Virus record (IMG/VR): IMGVR_UViG_3300027852_000187
Span: 1 to 21,464 of that record
From: a virus
DNA length: 21,464 nt
Direction: 5' to 3' (one strand)
Shown: positions 14,869 through 21,464 of the stretch, piece by piece
Numbering within the stretch: the first letter of the stretch is position 1
Layout of the letters: every line of letters begins with the position of its first letter
The notes under the pieces: generated by a model
Database searches by the model: none
What the model saw: only the letters and a program-made list of their open reading frames with translations
Told to the model about the DNA's origin: nothing
Translations under genes and position numbers: made by a program

Positions 14869-15828
14869 ATGCCTGTCGCTACAAGTATAAAATATCCTGA
14901 CTTCGGAAACGCATTGCTTAAAGCTGAACAGATTAAGGCTTTCAGGCGTGAACCTGGAAGATATGCAGCTGAACGAGGCTATAAGGAAAGAGACTTAACT
15001 CAAAGGCGAAATGCCTTGCTTGCTGAACGTGAAAGAGCAACAACCAAAGAACAAGGTGAGTTGTCCGAAAAGTTTCACGAGGAAGCCGAACGTGCTATTG
15101 CTACTATAGACTTTAATTCTCCCAATGCACAGGGAGAGTATAACTCGATGATACAATATTTTGAAAGGAAGTATGGAAAGGAAGTAACCGGAGAACCTCT
15201 TCCCATATCTCAAGCATTTCAATTACAGCCGATGTTAAGAGAGAAGATAATGGGGACGGAGCAACGCACTCAGGCGGGGAAACTTAGGCTGGAAGAGAAA
15301 AAACAAACAGGCAGGGTTTCTCTTCAAACACAGGAAGACGTTGCGGCAATGGAGCGAGAAAAGGTAAAGAGTAGGGCAAAAACCGTGAATGCAAAGGGCA
15401 AAACCATTGATATGTATAAAGAAATAGATGGTAAATGGTATGAAAGTAAAGTACCCATTAATGAAAAGCTAGAAAAAACACAAGCAGGATGGGGTATTGT
15501 ACGTCCAACCTTTAAGCCTGAAACCAAAAAGACAACATCTGAGACAGAGAAAAGACAAAGAGCGAAAGACGTAAAAAAGGCTGAAGACGTAATACTCAAT
15601 CCTGACAACAAGGAAAACCCACGATTAAAAACAGAAATAGATTTTTTCAATAAATATTCAGATAAACCATATATATATGTGTGGAAGGAAGAAGTTAAAG
15701 GCAGATGGAATGATATAGAAGCTCATGTGGAGAAAATAGACATATCAACCCCTGAAAAAATTCGAGATGCAGATATCCCACGAGAAAAGAAAATTGAACT
15801 ATTAAAATCAAGGTTTGGATTTGAATAA
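14869..15828 (+). CDS. Probable ejection (internal virion) protein, helical
   Basis: The 319 residues are highly charged and mostly helical. The N-terminal third is Arg/Glu-rich (ERGYKERDLTQRRNALLAER) with coiled-coil tendency, and a second helical block spans about 125-180. A short beta-like segment (MYKEIDGKWYESKVPIN) follows, then a Lys-rich linker. No signal peptide, membrane span or enzyme motif is seen. The start lies two bases after the gp7-like stop with GGGAGG upstream, and the stop is fused to the next start (TAATG). It occupies the place of P22 gp20, the second ejection protein. That role is positional inference; the sequence itself is unfamiliar. Confidence 0.55.
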   Translation: MPVATSIKYPDFGNALLKAEQIKAFRREPGRYAAERGYKERDLTQRRNALLAERERATTKEQGELSEKFHEEAERAIATIDFNSPNAQGEYNSMIQYFERKYGKEVTGEPLPISQAFQLQPMLREKIMGTEQRTQAGKLRLEEKKQTGRVSLQTQEDVAAMEREKVKSRAKTVNAKGKTIDMYKEIDGKWYESKVPINEKLEKTQAGWGIVRPTFKPETKKTTSETEKRQRAKDVKKAEDVILNPDNKENPRLKTEIDFFNKYSDKPYIYVWKEEVKGRWNDIEAHVEKIDISTPEKIRDADIPREKKIELLKSRFGFE

Positions 15829-18800
15829 TGAACGCTGAAGCCTTTCTTAATGTAAAAGCCCCTAAACAGGGATCAGCCGAAGACTTTCTTGCCCCCAAGC
15901 AAGGGATCACAAAAAAAGAACCCCCACCAGTACCTTTGGGCTTACTCGAACAACAAGCAATGGGAAAAGAAATAATCCCATCTATGGATATGGCAGCAAA
16001 AGAAGGCCCCGGAGGTAAGGCTGTTGGCTGGCTTGGGGAGCAATTAATAGGTGGAATAGATGCAACCCTGGCTTTAGGCACAGGTATGGCACTATGGCCG
16101 TTTTCTAAAATGTATGGATTAATGGCTCTGCCCTTTGGTGCAGAGGTGGCAAAAATGGCTGAAAATGAAATAGCAAGCCTGGGATATGAACCACGCACCA
16201 AAGAAGGCCAAGAAGCAGTGGAAGCAGTCGGGAAAGGATTTGAACTATTTCTGAAGCCTGCACACATGGCAGGTGAAGCAGCGTCAAAAATAAGTCCACG
16301 GCTAGGATATTTAGTTGAACTAGGTGGAGAGCTTGCAGAGTTCGCAATTACTCATGGTGGGGTTAAAGGAATAAAGGGGAGGCCGAAAAAACCTAAAGTA
16401 ACCGAAAAGGGAGAGGCTGAGATAGCAAGAAAGTTTGAAATAAGTGAGAAATTAAAAGAAAAAAAAGGACGTTTACCATTAAAAACATTATCACAAGCAG
16501 AAAAAAGGATTGGGGATAAGTCTGGCACTGGAATGCCCCTAGTAAAACCTCGTGAAATGGAGCCTGGATATACGTACAAACCTAAGCCATTAGACATTGA
16601 GCCCTTGAAGGGCGCACCAGGAGTTGAAAAAACCACAGTTCAACACAAAGCTGACGTAATTAAAGAACGCTGGGGCGCAAGGGTTGAAAGGGCAAAAGAG
16701 GCAGTAAGACAACAAACTGATGAAACCAAGCCTATGCCTTTAGTAAAACCTAAAAAACTTAAGCCTGGATATAAGTACAAGCCTGCGCCGTTGGATATAA
16801 AACTCTTAGAAGGTGCTCCAGGAGTTGAAAAGACTACTGTTCGGCATAAAAGGGACGTTCTTATGGAATCTGATGCTATGAGAAGAGAGAAGCTGATAGA
16901 TCAGATGATGATTGAACGTCCCGAAACAAGGCCAATACCCTTAACAAAACCTCAAGAACTTAAAACTGGATATACGTATAAGCCTAAAAGATTAGTAAAA
17001 AAACCATCAGGAGAAGTAAGTCTTGAAACAAGTGGTTTCCAACATGCTTATGAATCTTTAGTTAAAAACCTCAAAAAAGAAAAAAAGAGAGGGCGAATAC
17101 TTACAAGGGAAGATATAAAGATATTCGATGAAGGTAGGGTTGTTAAACAAAGAAGGTGGAAAAGTAATGGAATAGCAATGAAAGCTCCTCCAATATATGA
17201 AGCGGAGATGAAAATCATAAAGACTCTTCCTGAATTAAGAAAAAAACCTTTGGGGGGCTGGATAGAAAACGCTATACGAACCTTTGAAGAGCTGGGAGTG
17301 GACGCAAAAGAATTGTTTTATAGGCCAATGAAACAGGCAGAGCATAGGGTGGCACTAGAAAGAAAGGCAACACATTTAAAAATAAATAAATTGAAGGCAG
17401 GGCTTGCGTTAAAATCAAGAAAAAGAATAGGTGCATATGCCATATCACAACAAAAACGTGGCGTGGATATTTTGTCAGAGATGGGGATAACAACCCCAGA
17501 ACTTACCCCAAAAGAGACGAAGGTTTATAAAGTATTGAGAAATGAATTTGAGGAATATTACAAGAGACTCAATAATGCTAGAATGCTATCAGGGAAAGAC
17601 CCGTTTCCAAAAACCAAGAACTATTTTACTTTTTTTAGAAACATAGGCTTACTTGAGGAAATGGGTTTTAATCCTGTTTTTACAAAGGGGGCTGCGCTTC
17701 AAAAACAATTTATACACTTAAAAACAACTCCTTTTCGATTTGCTAAACATAGAGCAAAAACGGGAGTCCTCCCTGTCGAAATAGATGCTTTTAGAATATT
17801 CGAGAAATATGCAGCGCCGGCAATAAAGCATATTCATTTATCTCCAACCATTGCTAAAGGACGAGAGTTCTTGTTAACCTTTCAAGATAAAAAAGGTAAA
17901 TGGATTTTAAAGGATGAAAAGCCCTTGACAGCAAAATTTTTGACAGACTGGTTAGATTTTCAGGCAGGGCAAAAAACCCCCTCCGTTCTTCCCTTGCCAA
18001 TAGAAAAAATGTTGATGAAGATAAATAAAAACTTAACATTTTCTATACTTTCGGGAATGATAAGATCAGCACTTATTCAACCCTCTGCAATAAGAAATAC
18101 AATAGTTGAAATAGGCCCAAAGTATACATGGGAAGGTATCCAGTCTCTTTTTAAAACGAAATCCAGGGACTTTGCTATGGAGAAATCACAAGTATTGCTT
18201 TCCAGGGATTATGATATTGCTGTGCATGATGCTATGGAGGCTGTCAGATTAGGGCGAATTGGGAATATAAAAGAAGTAACAGCCAAACTAGGATTAAAAC
18301 CCTTACAAATATTAGACATAGAAACCGCAAAAGCTACCTGGACAGGAGCTTACCAAATGGCAACCAAAGAGATGAAATACACTGAAAGAAAAGCGGTAAA
18401 TTATGCAGATGATGTTGTAACAAAAACACAGGCTTCCGCTTCCCCAAGTGATATTTCTCCGATACAAAGGTCTGCACTTGGGAAATCAATATCTCTTTTT
18501 CAGACTTTCGTTATTAACGAGTGGGGGTTTTTAACAAAGGATGTTCTAGGTATTAAAAATGCTAAAATGAACAACAAAACGATTTTTAAAAAAGCAATCG
18601 GATTTATTGTTGGAACTACTCTTGTAAATATGTTTTATGAAGATATTTTAAAGATAAACTCACCTTATCCAAGTCCTATAAAAGCATACCAGGAAAAAGA
18701 AGGTATTTCTTCCGTGATAAGTGCAGCAAAAGAACTGGCTGAACAAATACCGATAGTGGGGGGCGGGCTAAGATATGGGAAGGGTATCACCGGGGCTGGT

Positions 18801-18998
18801 TCTGAAATAGTGAGAGATGTAATTGGTGGGAAAAAACCTATCGAAGCTATAATAAAACTTATGGGAATCCCCGGAACTACACAGGTAATAAAAACCATGA
18901 AGGCCAGGAAAAGAGGGGAATCTATTCCAGGTCAACTACTAGGGCAATATACCAAAAAGAAAAAAACCGGAAGACTTTCAGGCGGCCTACAACCATGA
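15828..18998 (+). CDS. Giant ejection / internal virion protein with 67-residue repeats
   Basis: At 1056 residues this is the largest protein in the window and sits where P22 has gp16 (609), the third ejection protein. Residues 1-40 contain short repeats around KQG, AEAFL and AEDFL. Residues about 60-150 have a small hydrophobic region and GYEPRTKEGQEAVEAVGKGF, a segment I recall from large phage internal proteins. Residues 236 to about 392 hold exact-length 67-residue repeats rich in Pro and Lys. From about 440 the chain is helical and basic. Near the C-terminus, SPIQRSALGKSISLFQTFVI is followed by a hydrophobic helix (KKAIGFIVGTTLVNMFYEDI) that could insert into membrane. I found no lysozyme or transglycosylase catalytic motif. 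AAGG lies upstream of the TAATG-coupled start. Confidence 0.68.
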   Translation: MNAEAFLNVKAPKQGSAEDFLAPKQGITKKEPPPVPLGLLEQQAMGKEIIPSMDMAAKEGPGGKAVGWLGEQLIGGIDATLALGTGMALWPFSKMYGLMALPFGAEVAKMAENEIASLGYEPRTKEGQEAVEAVGKGFELFLKPAHMAGEAASKISPRLGYLVELGGELAEFAITHGGVKGIKGRPKKPKVTEKGEAEIARKFEISEKLKEKKGRLPLKTLSQAEKRIGDKSGTGMPLVKPREMEPGYTYKPKPLDIEPLKGAPGVEKTTVQHKADVIKERWGARVERAKEAVRQQTDETKPMPLVKPKKLKPGYKYKPAPLDIKLLEGAPGVEKTTVRHKRDVLMESDAMRREKLIDQMMIERPETRPIPLTKPQELKTGYTYKPKRLVKKPSGEVSLETSGFQHAYESLVKNLKKEKKRGRILTREDIKIFDEGRVVKQRRWKSNGIAMKAPPIYEAEMKIIKTLPELRKKPLGGWIENAIRTFEELGVDAKELFYRPMKQAEHRVALERKATHLKINKLKAGLALKSRKRIGAYAISQQKRGVDILSEMGITTPELTPKETKVYKVLRNEFEEYYKRLNNARMLSGKDPFPKTKNYFTFFRNIGLLEEMGFNPVFTKGAALQKQFIHLKTTPFRFAKHRAKTGVLPVEIDAFRIFEKYAAPAIKHIHLSPTIAKGREFLLTFQDKKGKWILKDEKPLTAKFLTDWLDFQAGQKTPSVLPLPIEKMLMKINKNLTFSILSGMIRSALIQPSAIRNTIVEIGPKYTWEGIQSLFKTKSRDFAMEKSQVLLSRDYDIAVHDAMEAVRLGRIGNIKEVTAKLGLKPLQILDIETAKATWTGAYQMATKEMKYTERKAVNYADDVVTKTQASASPSDISPIQRSALGKSISLFQTFVINEWGFLTKDVLGIKNAKMNNKTIFKKAIGFIVGTTLVNMFYEDILKINSPYPSPIKAYQEKEGISSVISAAKELAEQIPIVGGGLRYGKGITGAGSEIVRDVIGGKKPIEAIIKLMGIPGTTQVIKTMKARKRGESIPGQLLGQYTKKKKTGRLSGGLQP
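16533..17000 (+). repeat. Tandem 201-base (67-residue) coding repeat, two full units and a partial third
   Basis: Units start at 16533, 16734 and 16935, exactly 201 bases apart. Each begins (M/I)PL(V/T)KP, then x3-4, then GYxYKPxxL. Units 1 and 2 also share the segment GAPGVEKTTV(Q/R)HK and DV. The third unit is recognisable for about 20 residues and then diverges. Conservation is highest in the first 43 residues of each unit and lost in the second half, although the length is kept. Confidence 0.9.
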
Positions 18999-19020
18999 AA
19001 CTAACAAAGGAGCAACCATA

Positions 19021-21228
19021 ATGGCAACTCTATGTCCATACCCATTATTCAAAGCATTCGATTCCAGCGATGTCTCGCTAACCGGTGGAAAGGTTAATTT
19101 TTACGAACCCGGTTTGGGCGTAAGAAAAGATACCTACACAACCCCAGCTGGGACTACAGAAAACACAAACCCTGTAATACTGGATTCACGGGGTGAGGCG
19201 GACATATACCTCAACGGTTCGTATAAAGTAGTCCTCACAGATTCAGATGATAATGTAATATGGACGAAAGACCCTGTTTCAGGTATCAGCACCGAATATC
19301 AACAGAATGCTTATTATGTGGATGATACCGTTGCAGATCAGGGAGCGGCAACCACGGAAGGGAACAGGTCTATAAAAGACTTTGTTGACGATATCGGTAG
19401 CACTTCTATCGGGTCGATTATATGTAGGCGTGGAACATCGGGGAATAGCACAACCTATACCCTAACAACTTCAGAGACAATTCCAGACAATATAATGTTC
19501 ATTATGGAGCCCGGTGCAATCATCTCAGACGGCGGAGGGGCTGCAAACCTCGTCATAGGAAAGATGGACCCGGTTACATATAAAGTGTTCGACTGGACAG
19601 GAAGCGGTGCTCCTACCTTCAGCGATGGGGCAATTCCCTATGTTTATCCTGAAATGTTTGGTGGGGCCTCAGACGGCGATTATACGGCAGGCACGGGGAC
19701 TGACAACACAACACCCTTTGCTCAGGCAATAGCCTCCGGGGCCAAAAAAATAATGCTGCTTGTCGGTGAATATAAAGGCAATATTATTCTTGATAGCGAC
19801 CTTATCCTTGAAGGTATCGGCCAAGGAGATACCATTCTATTCCCTGCTACTGATGATGCAGTGATAAAAACCTTGCTTACTGATAATACCGTGAGGGTTG
19901 TCTTTAAAAACTTTCGCATAGACGGAACCTTTGCTAAAGCTACTTTTACTACCTCTGATGGCATCCGACTTGGAGCGACAACCGCAGATAAGTTTGTAGA
20001 TACCATTCGCTTTGAAAACGTTCGCATAGACGACATGGGCCGATATGGTCTATATTGTTTTGGTGACACAAACAATTTCGTACAAGACCTATATGCAGAT
20101 CAATTAAAGATATATGACTGCACAAAAGCGGGGCTATATGTTTCCGGTCATGTGCTTGAGTTTTTATTCAATGCGTCATGGTTTGCCAGAAATGGTGACG
20201 CTTCTAATCCTAGTGTTGAGTTTGTCCTTGATACAAAAAGAGCGAATAGGATAAACTTTACTAGCTGTAGATTCAATCATGCGGACTATTCCACAACTGG
20301 CACGGCAGCCAAGTTCCAGGCCGTAGATCAGCTATCCTTTAAAAACTGTGACTTTGAAGAAGCTGATATTATGCTTCACGTTCTTCACAGTTTGAGCAGA
20401 GGGCTAGGCGTAAAAGAGTGTAACTTTGCTTCAACCGGAAATGTTACAAAGGCTATTTACCTTCAGGATATTAATGGTGCTGAAATTGGCACCAGTGTTT
20501 TTGCTTCTACCGGAACAATGACAACCGGCATCTTGGGTGATTCTGCAATAAACAGATTAAGGAATATTAAAATTGATGCTACAAATGTTTATTCAAACGT
20601 AACTACCCCAGTAGACATTACCAACAATACCACCATAGACACGGGCAAAATATACGCATATCAGGACTACATGCGGGTTAATACTGAGGCTTCAGCAGCC
20701 ACAGACAATCTAGACTATATTTATGATTCAAGTGGGAGTGATGTAGTTACCGGCTTACAGCATGGGCAGGAAGTAACAATAAGGCCGTTTAATACAGCAC
20801 GGTCAGTAGTCATTACCAATGACGGAAATATAGTAACAGCTACCGGGTATAGCGTGTCCCTCGATACGGATGAGTCTACATTTACTTGCAAGTGGGACAA
20901 TACACTCTCTAAGTGGGTGCAGGTAAGCGGCTTTACCGGATATGAAGAATCAATCACGGCAGATGGTGGAACCTTAGCCGCATACGGTACGTCAGTATTA
21001 GATTCAACATCAAACAAGGTTGACTCAACCCTTCCGAGTGCTACGGTAATCGGCACAATGAAGGTTATCGTAATGAGTGAATCCTCAAACTCGTCAACCG
21101 TCTCTATCACTAACCATGAGACTAGCGATCCAGAAGTGGCTACCTTCAACGCTGTTGATGAGACGTGGATAGGGATGTGGACTGGAACTGAGTGGGTGAC
21201 TGTTTACGCAACTTGTACTTTCTTGTAA
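19021..21228 (+). CDS. Tailspike / receptor-binding protein, P22-type head-binding domain and beta-helix
   Basis: The tailspike binds and usually cleaves surface polysaccharide. Residues 1 to about 85 are a P22-style head-binding domain: PLFKAFDSSDVSLTGGKVNF (8-27), LGVRKDTYTTPAGT, NTNPVILDSRGEADIYLNGS read in parts, and YKVVLTDSDDNVIWTKDPV. A linker leads to PEMFGGASDGDYTAGTGTDN (210-229), the cap that precedes right-handed parallel beta-helices in phage spikes. Repeating beta-helix rungs follow to about 540 (ILDSDLILEGIGQGDTILFP, VRVVFKNFRIDG, TIRFENVRIDD, INFTSCRFNH, LSFKNCDF, LGVKECNF). Two beta modules end the chain. The total of 735 is close to P22 gp9 (666). AAGGAG precedes the ATG. 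Catalytic residues cannot be assigned by eye. Confidence 0.9.
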   Translation: MATLCPYPLFKAFDSSDVSLTGGKVNFYEPGLGVRKDTYTTPAGTTENTNPVILDSRGEADIYLNGSYKVVLTDSDDNVIWTKDPVSGISTEYQQNAYYVDDTVADQGAATTEGNRSIKDFVDDIGSTSIGSIICRRGTSGNSTTYTLTTSETIPDNIMFIMEPGAIISDGGGAANLVIGKMDPVTYKVFDWTGSGAPTFSDGAIPYVYPEMFGGASDGDYTAGTGTDNTTPFAQAIASGAKKIMLLVGEYKGNIILDSDLILEGIGQGDTILFPATDDAVIKTLLTDNTVRVVFKNFRIDGTFAKATFTTSDGIRLGATTADKFVDTIRFENVRIDDMGRYGLYCFGDTNNFVQDLYADQLKIYDCTKAGLYVSGHVLEFLFNASWFARNGDASNPSVEFVLDTKRANRINFTSCRFNHADYSTTGTAAKFQAVDQLSFKNCDFEEADIMLHVLHSLSRGLGVKECNFASTGNVTKAIYLQDINGAEIGTSVFASTGTMTTGILGDSAINRLRNIKIDATNVYSNVTTPVDITNNTTIDTGKIYAYQDYMRVNTEASAATDNLDYIYDSSGSDVVTGLQHGQEVTIRPFNTARSVVITNDGNIVTATGYSVSLDTDESTFTCKWDNTLSKWVQVSGFTGYEESITADGGTLAAYGTSVLDSTSNKVDSTLPSATVIGTMKVIVMSESSNSSTVSITNHETSDPEVATFNAVDETWIGMWTGTEWVTVYATCTFL

Positions 21229-21231
21229 CGG

Positions 21232-21464
21232 TTAGCTGACTTTCACCGGGTTTTTTCGGTGTAAAGTCAAGCGGTTGGTTATGCTTTCATCTGATTCAAC
21301 TTCATTGCCCCAAGTGGCCCAGCCCCGCCTTGCTTTTCGAGCAAATATATCGATTTTATTTTCGCCTAAAACTGATATCATATCGTAAAATTTATCGGGT
21401 TTTTGAGAATGTTTTATGTTCTCTGCAGAAAAACCCAAGGGAATCAGGGGGCGTTTTGGCCATA
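21232..21464 (-). CDS. MT-A70 family DNA adenine methyltransferase, C-terminal part (partial)
   Basis: The frame is open to the right edge of the window, so the start is missing. The visible end contains the MT-A70 signature: IKHSQKPDKFYDMI followed by KIDIFARKARRGWATWGNEV. Compare the family pattern HSrKPd-fy-mI ... iElFAR--r-GWd-WGNE. The catalytic DPPW would lie beyond the window. These enzymes methylate adenine at N6 in DNA and in phages often protect the genome from host restriction. A TTG at 21438 is not a likely start because the family continues upstream. The gene converges on the tailspike with only three bases between the two stops, and it is the only minus-strand gene here. Confidence 0.85.
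   Translation of the reverse strand, partial: WPKRPLIPLGFSAENIKHSQKPDKFYDMISVLGENKIDIFARKARRGWATWGNEVESDESITNRLTLHRKNPVKVS
21238..21268. terminator. Imperfect hairpin between convergent genes
   Basis: GACTTT-CACCG and CGGTG-T-AAAGTC pair as an 11-bp stem with one bulged base around an 8-base loop (GGTTTTTT). It lies just after the tailspike stop and inside the last codons of the MT-A70 gene. It is placed to stop late plus-strand transcription, but no T run follows on the plus strand, so efficiency is doubtful. Confidence 0.4.

Noticed and set aside
15695-16267. 190-residue minus-strand open frame
   Set aside because: Lies antisense across the junction of two coupled plus-strand genes, has no recognisable protein pattern and no upstream signals.
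16533-17000. CRISPR array or DNA-level regulatory repeat
   Set aside because: The 201-base period is a multiple of three, the repeats are diverged at the DNA level and conserved as protein, and they lie inside a long gene.
15828-18998. Virion lysozyme or transglycosylase domain in the giant protein
   Set aside because: No catalytic Glu with the usual surrounding motif could be found by eye, so none is claimed.
20721-21149. 142-residue minus-strand open frame
   Set aside because: Antisense to the tailspike C-terminal beta modules; no motif or ribosome site.
21238-21268. Strong intrinsic terminator after the tailspike
   Set aside because: The T run is in the loop, not after the stem, so it is listed only as a low-confidence hairpin.

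Overview
The window is a stretch of a tailed double-stranded DNA phage (or prophage), probably short-tailed and built on the phage P22 plan. The evidence is an almost unbroken plus-strand run of virion genes in P22 order: small terminase, large terminase, portal, scaffold, coat, gp4-like head completion protein, gp10-like hub, fibre or needle position, gp7-like ejection protein, two further ejection-type proteins, and a tailspike with a P22-style head-binding domain. The DNA is AT-rich by eye (about 40% GC, not computed) and uses the standard code with normal Shine-Dalgarno sites. The gp4/gp10 portal vertex and the tailspike suggest a Gram-negative host, but the sequence does not name one.

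Layout. 1-93 is the tail of an upstream gene. 108-2025 is the packaging pair. 2025-2636 holds three small overlapping genes of unknown function. 2623-7238 is the head module: portal, small unknown, acidic scaffold-like protein, N4-gp56-like coat protein and a beta-rich small protein. It ends with a 9-bp perfect hairpin at 7250-7271. 7288-11060 is a four-gene cassette not found in P22: two GT-B glycosyltransferases, a small HeH/LEM-like protein, and a fusion of a SAM methyltransferase to a GT9 (heptosyltransferase-like) glycosyltransferase. 11064-13171 is the gp4/gp10 neck pair. 13171-14026 holds a fibre-like protein and a small beta protein. 14039-18998 is the ejection-protein block, ending in a 1056-residue protein with exact-length 67-residue repeats. 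19021-21228 is the tailspike. On the minus strand, converging on the tailspike, is the C-terminal end of an MT-A70 family DNA methyltransferase that runs off the right edge.

How the genes fit together. The terminase pair packages DNA through the portal into a shell made by coat and scaffold. The gp4/gp10-like proteins close the portal vertex and carry the tailspike, and the gp7-like and following proteins are expected to be ejected into the host. The sugar cassette sits inside the virion gene block and shares its direction and tight spacing. It may therefore act late, on capsid or decoration protein, on host surface polysaccharide, or less likely on DNA. This cassette is the most interesting part of the window.

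Genes are densely packed, with repeated TAATG, ATGA and TTGA stop-start overlaps. No gene-free stretch exceeds about 50 bases. I saw no tRNA, CRISPR array, insertion sequence, integrase, att site or convincing promoter.
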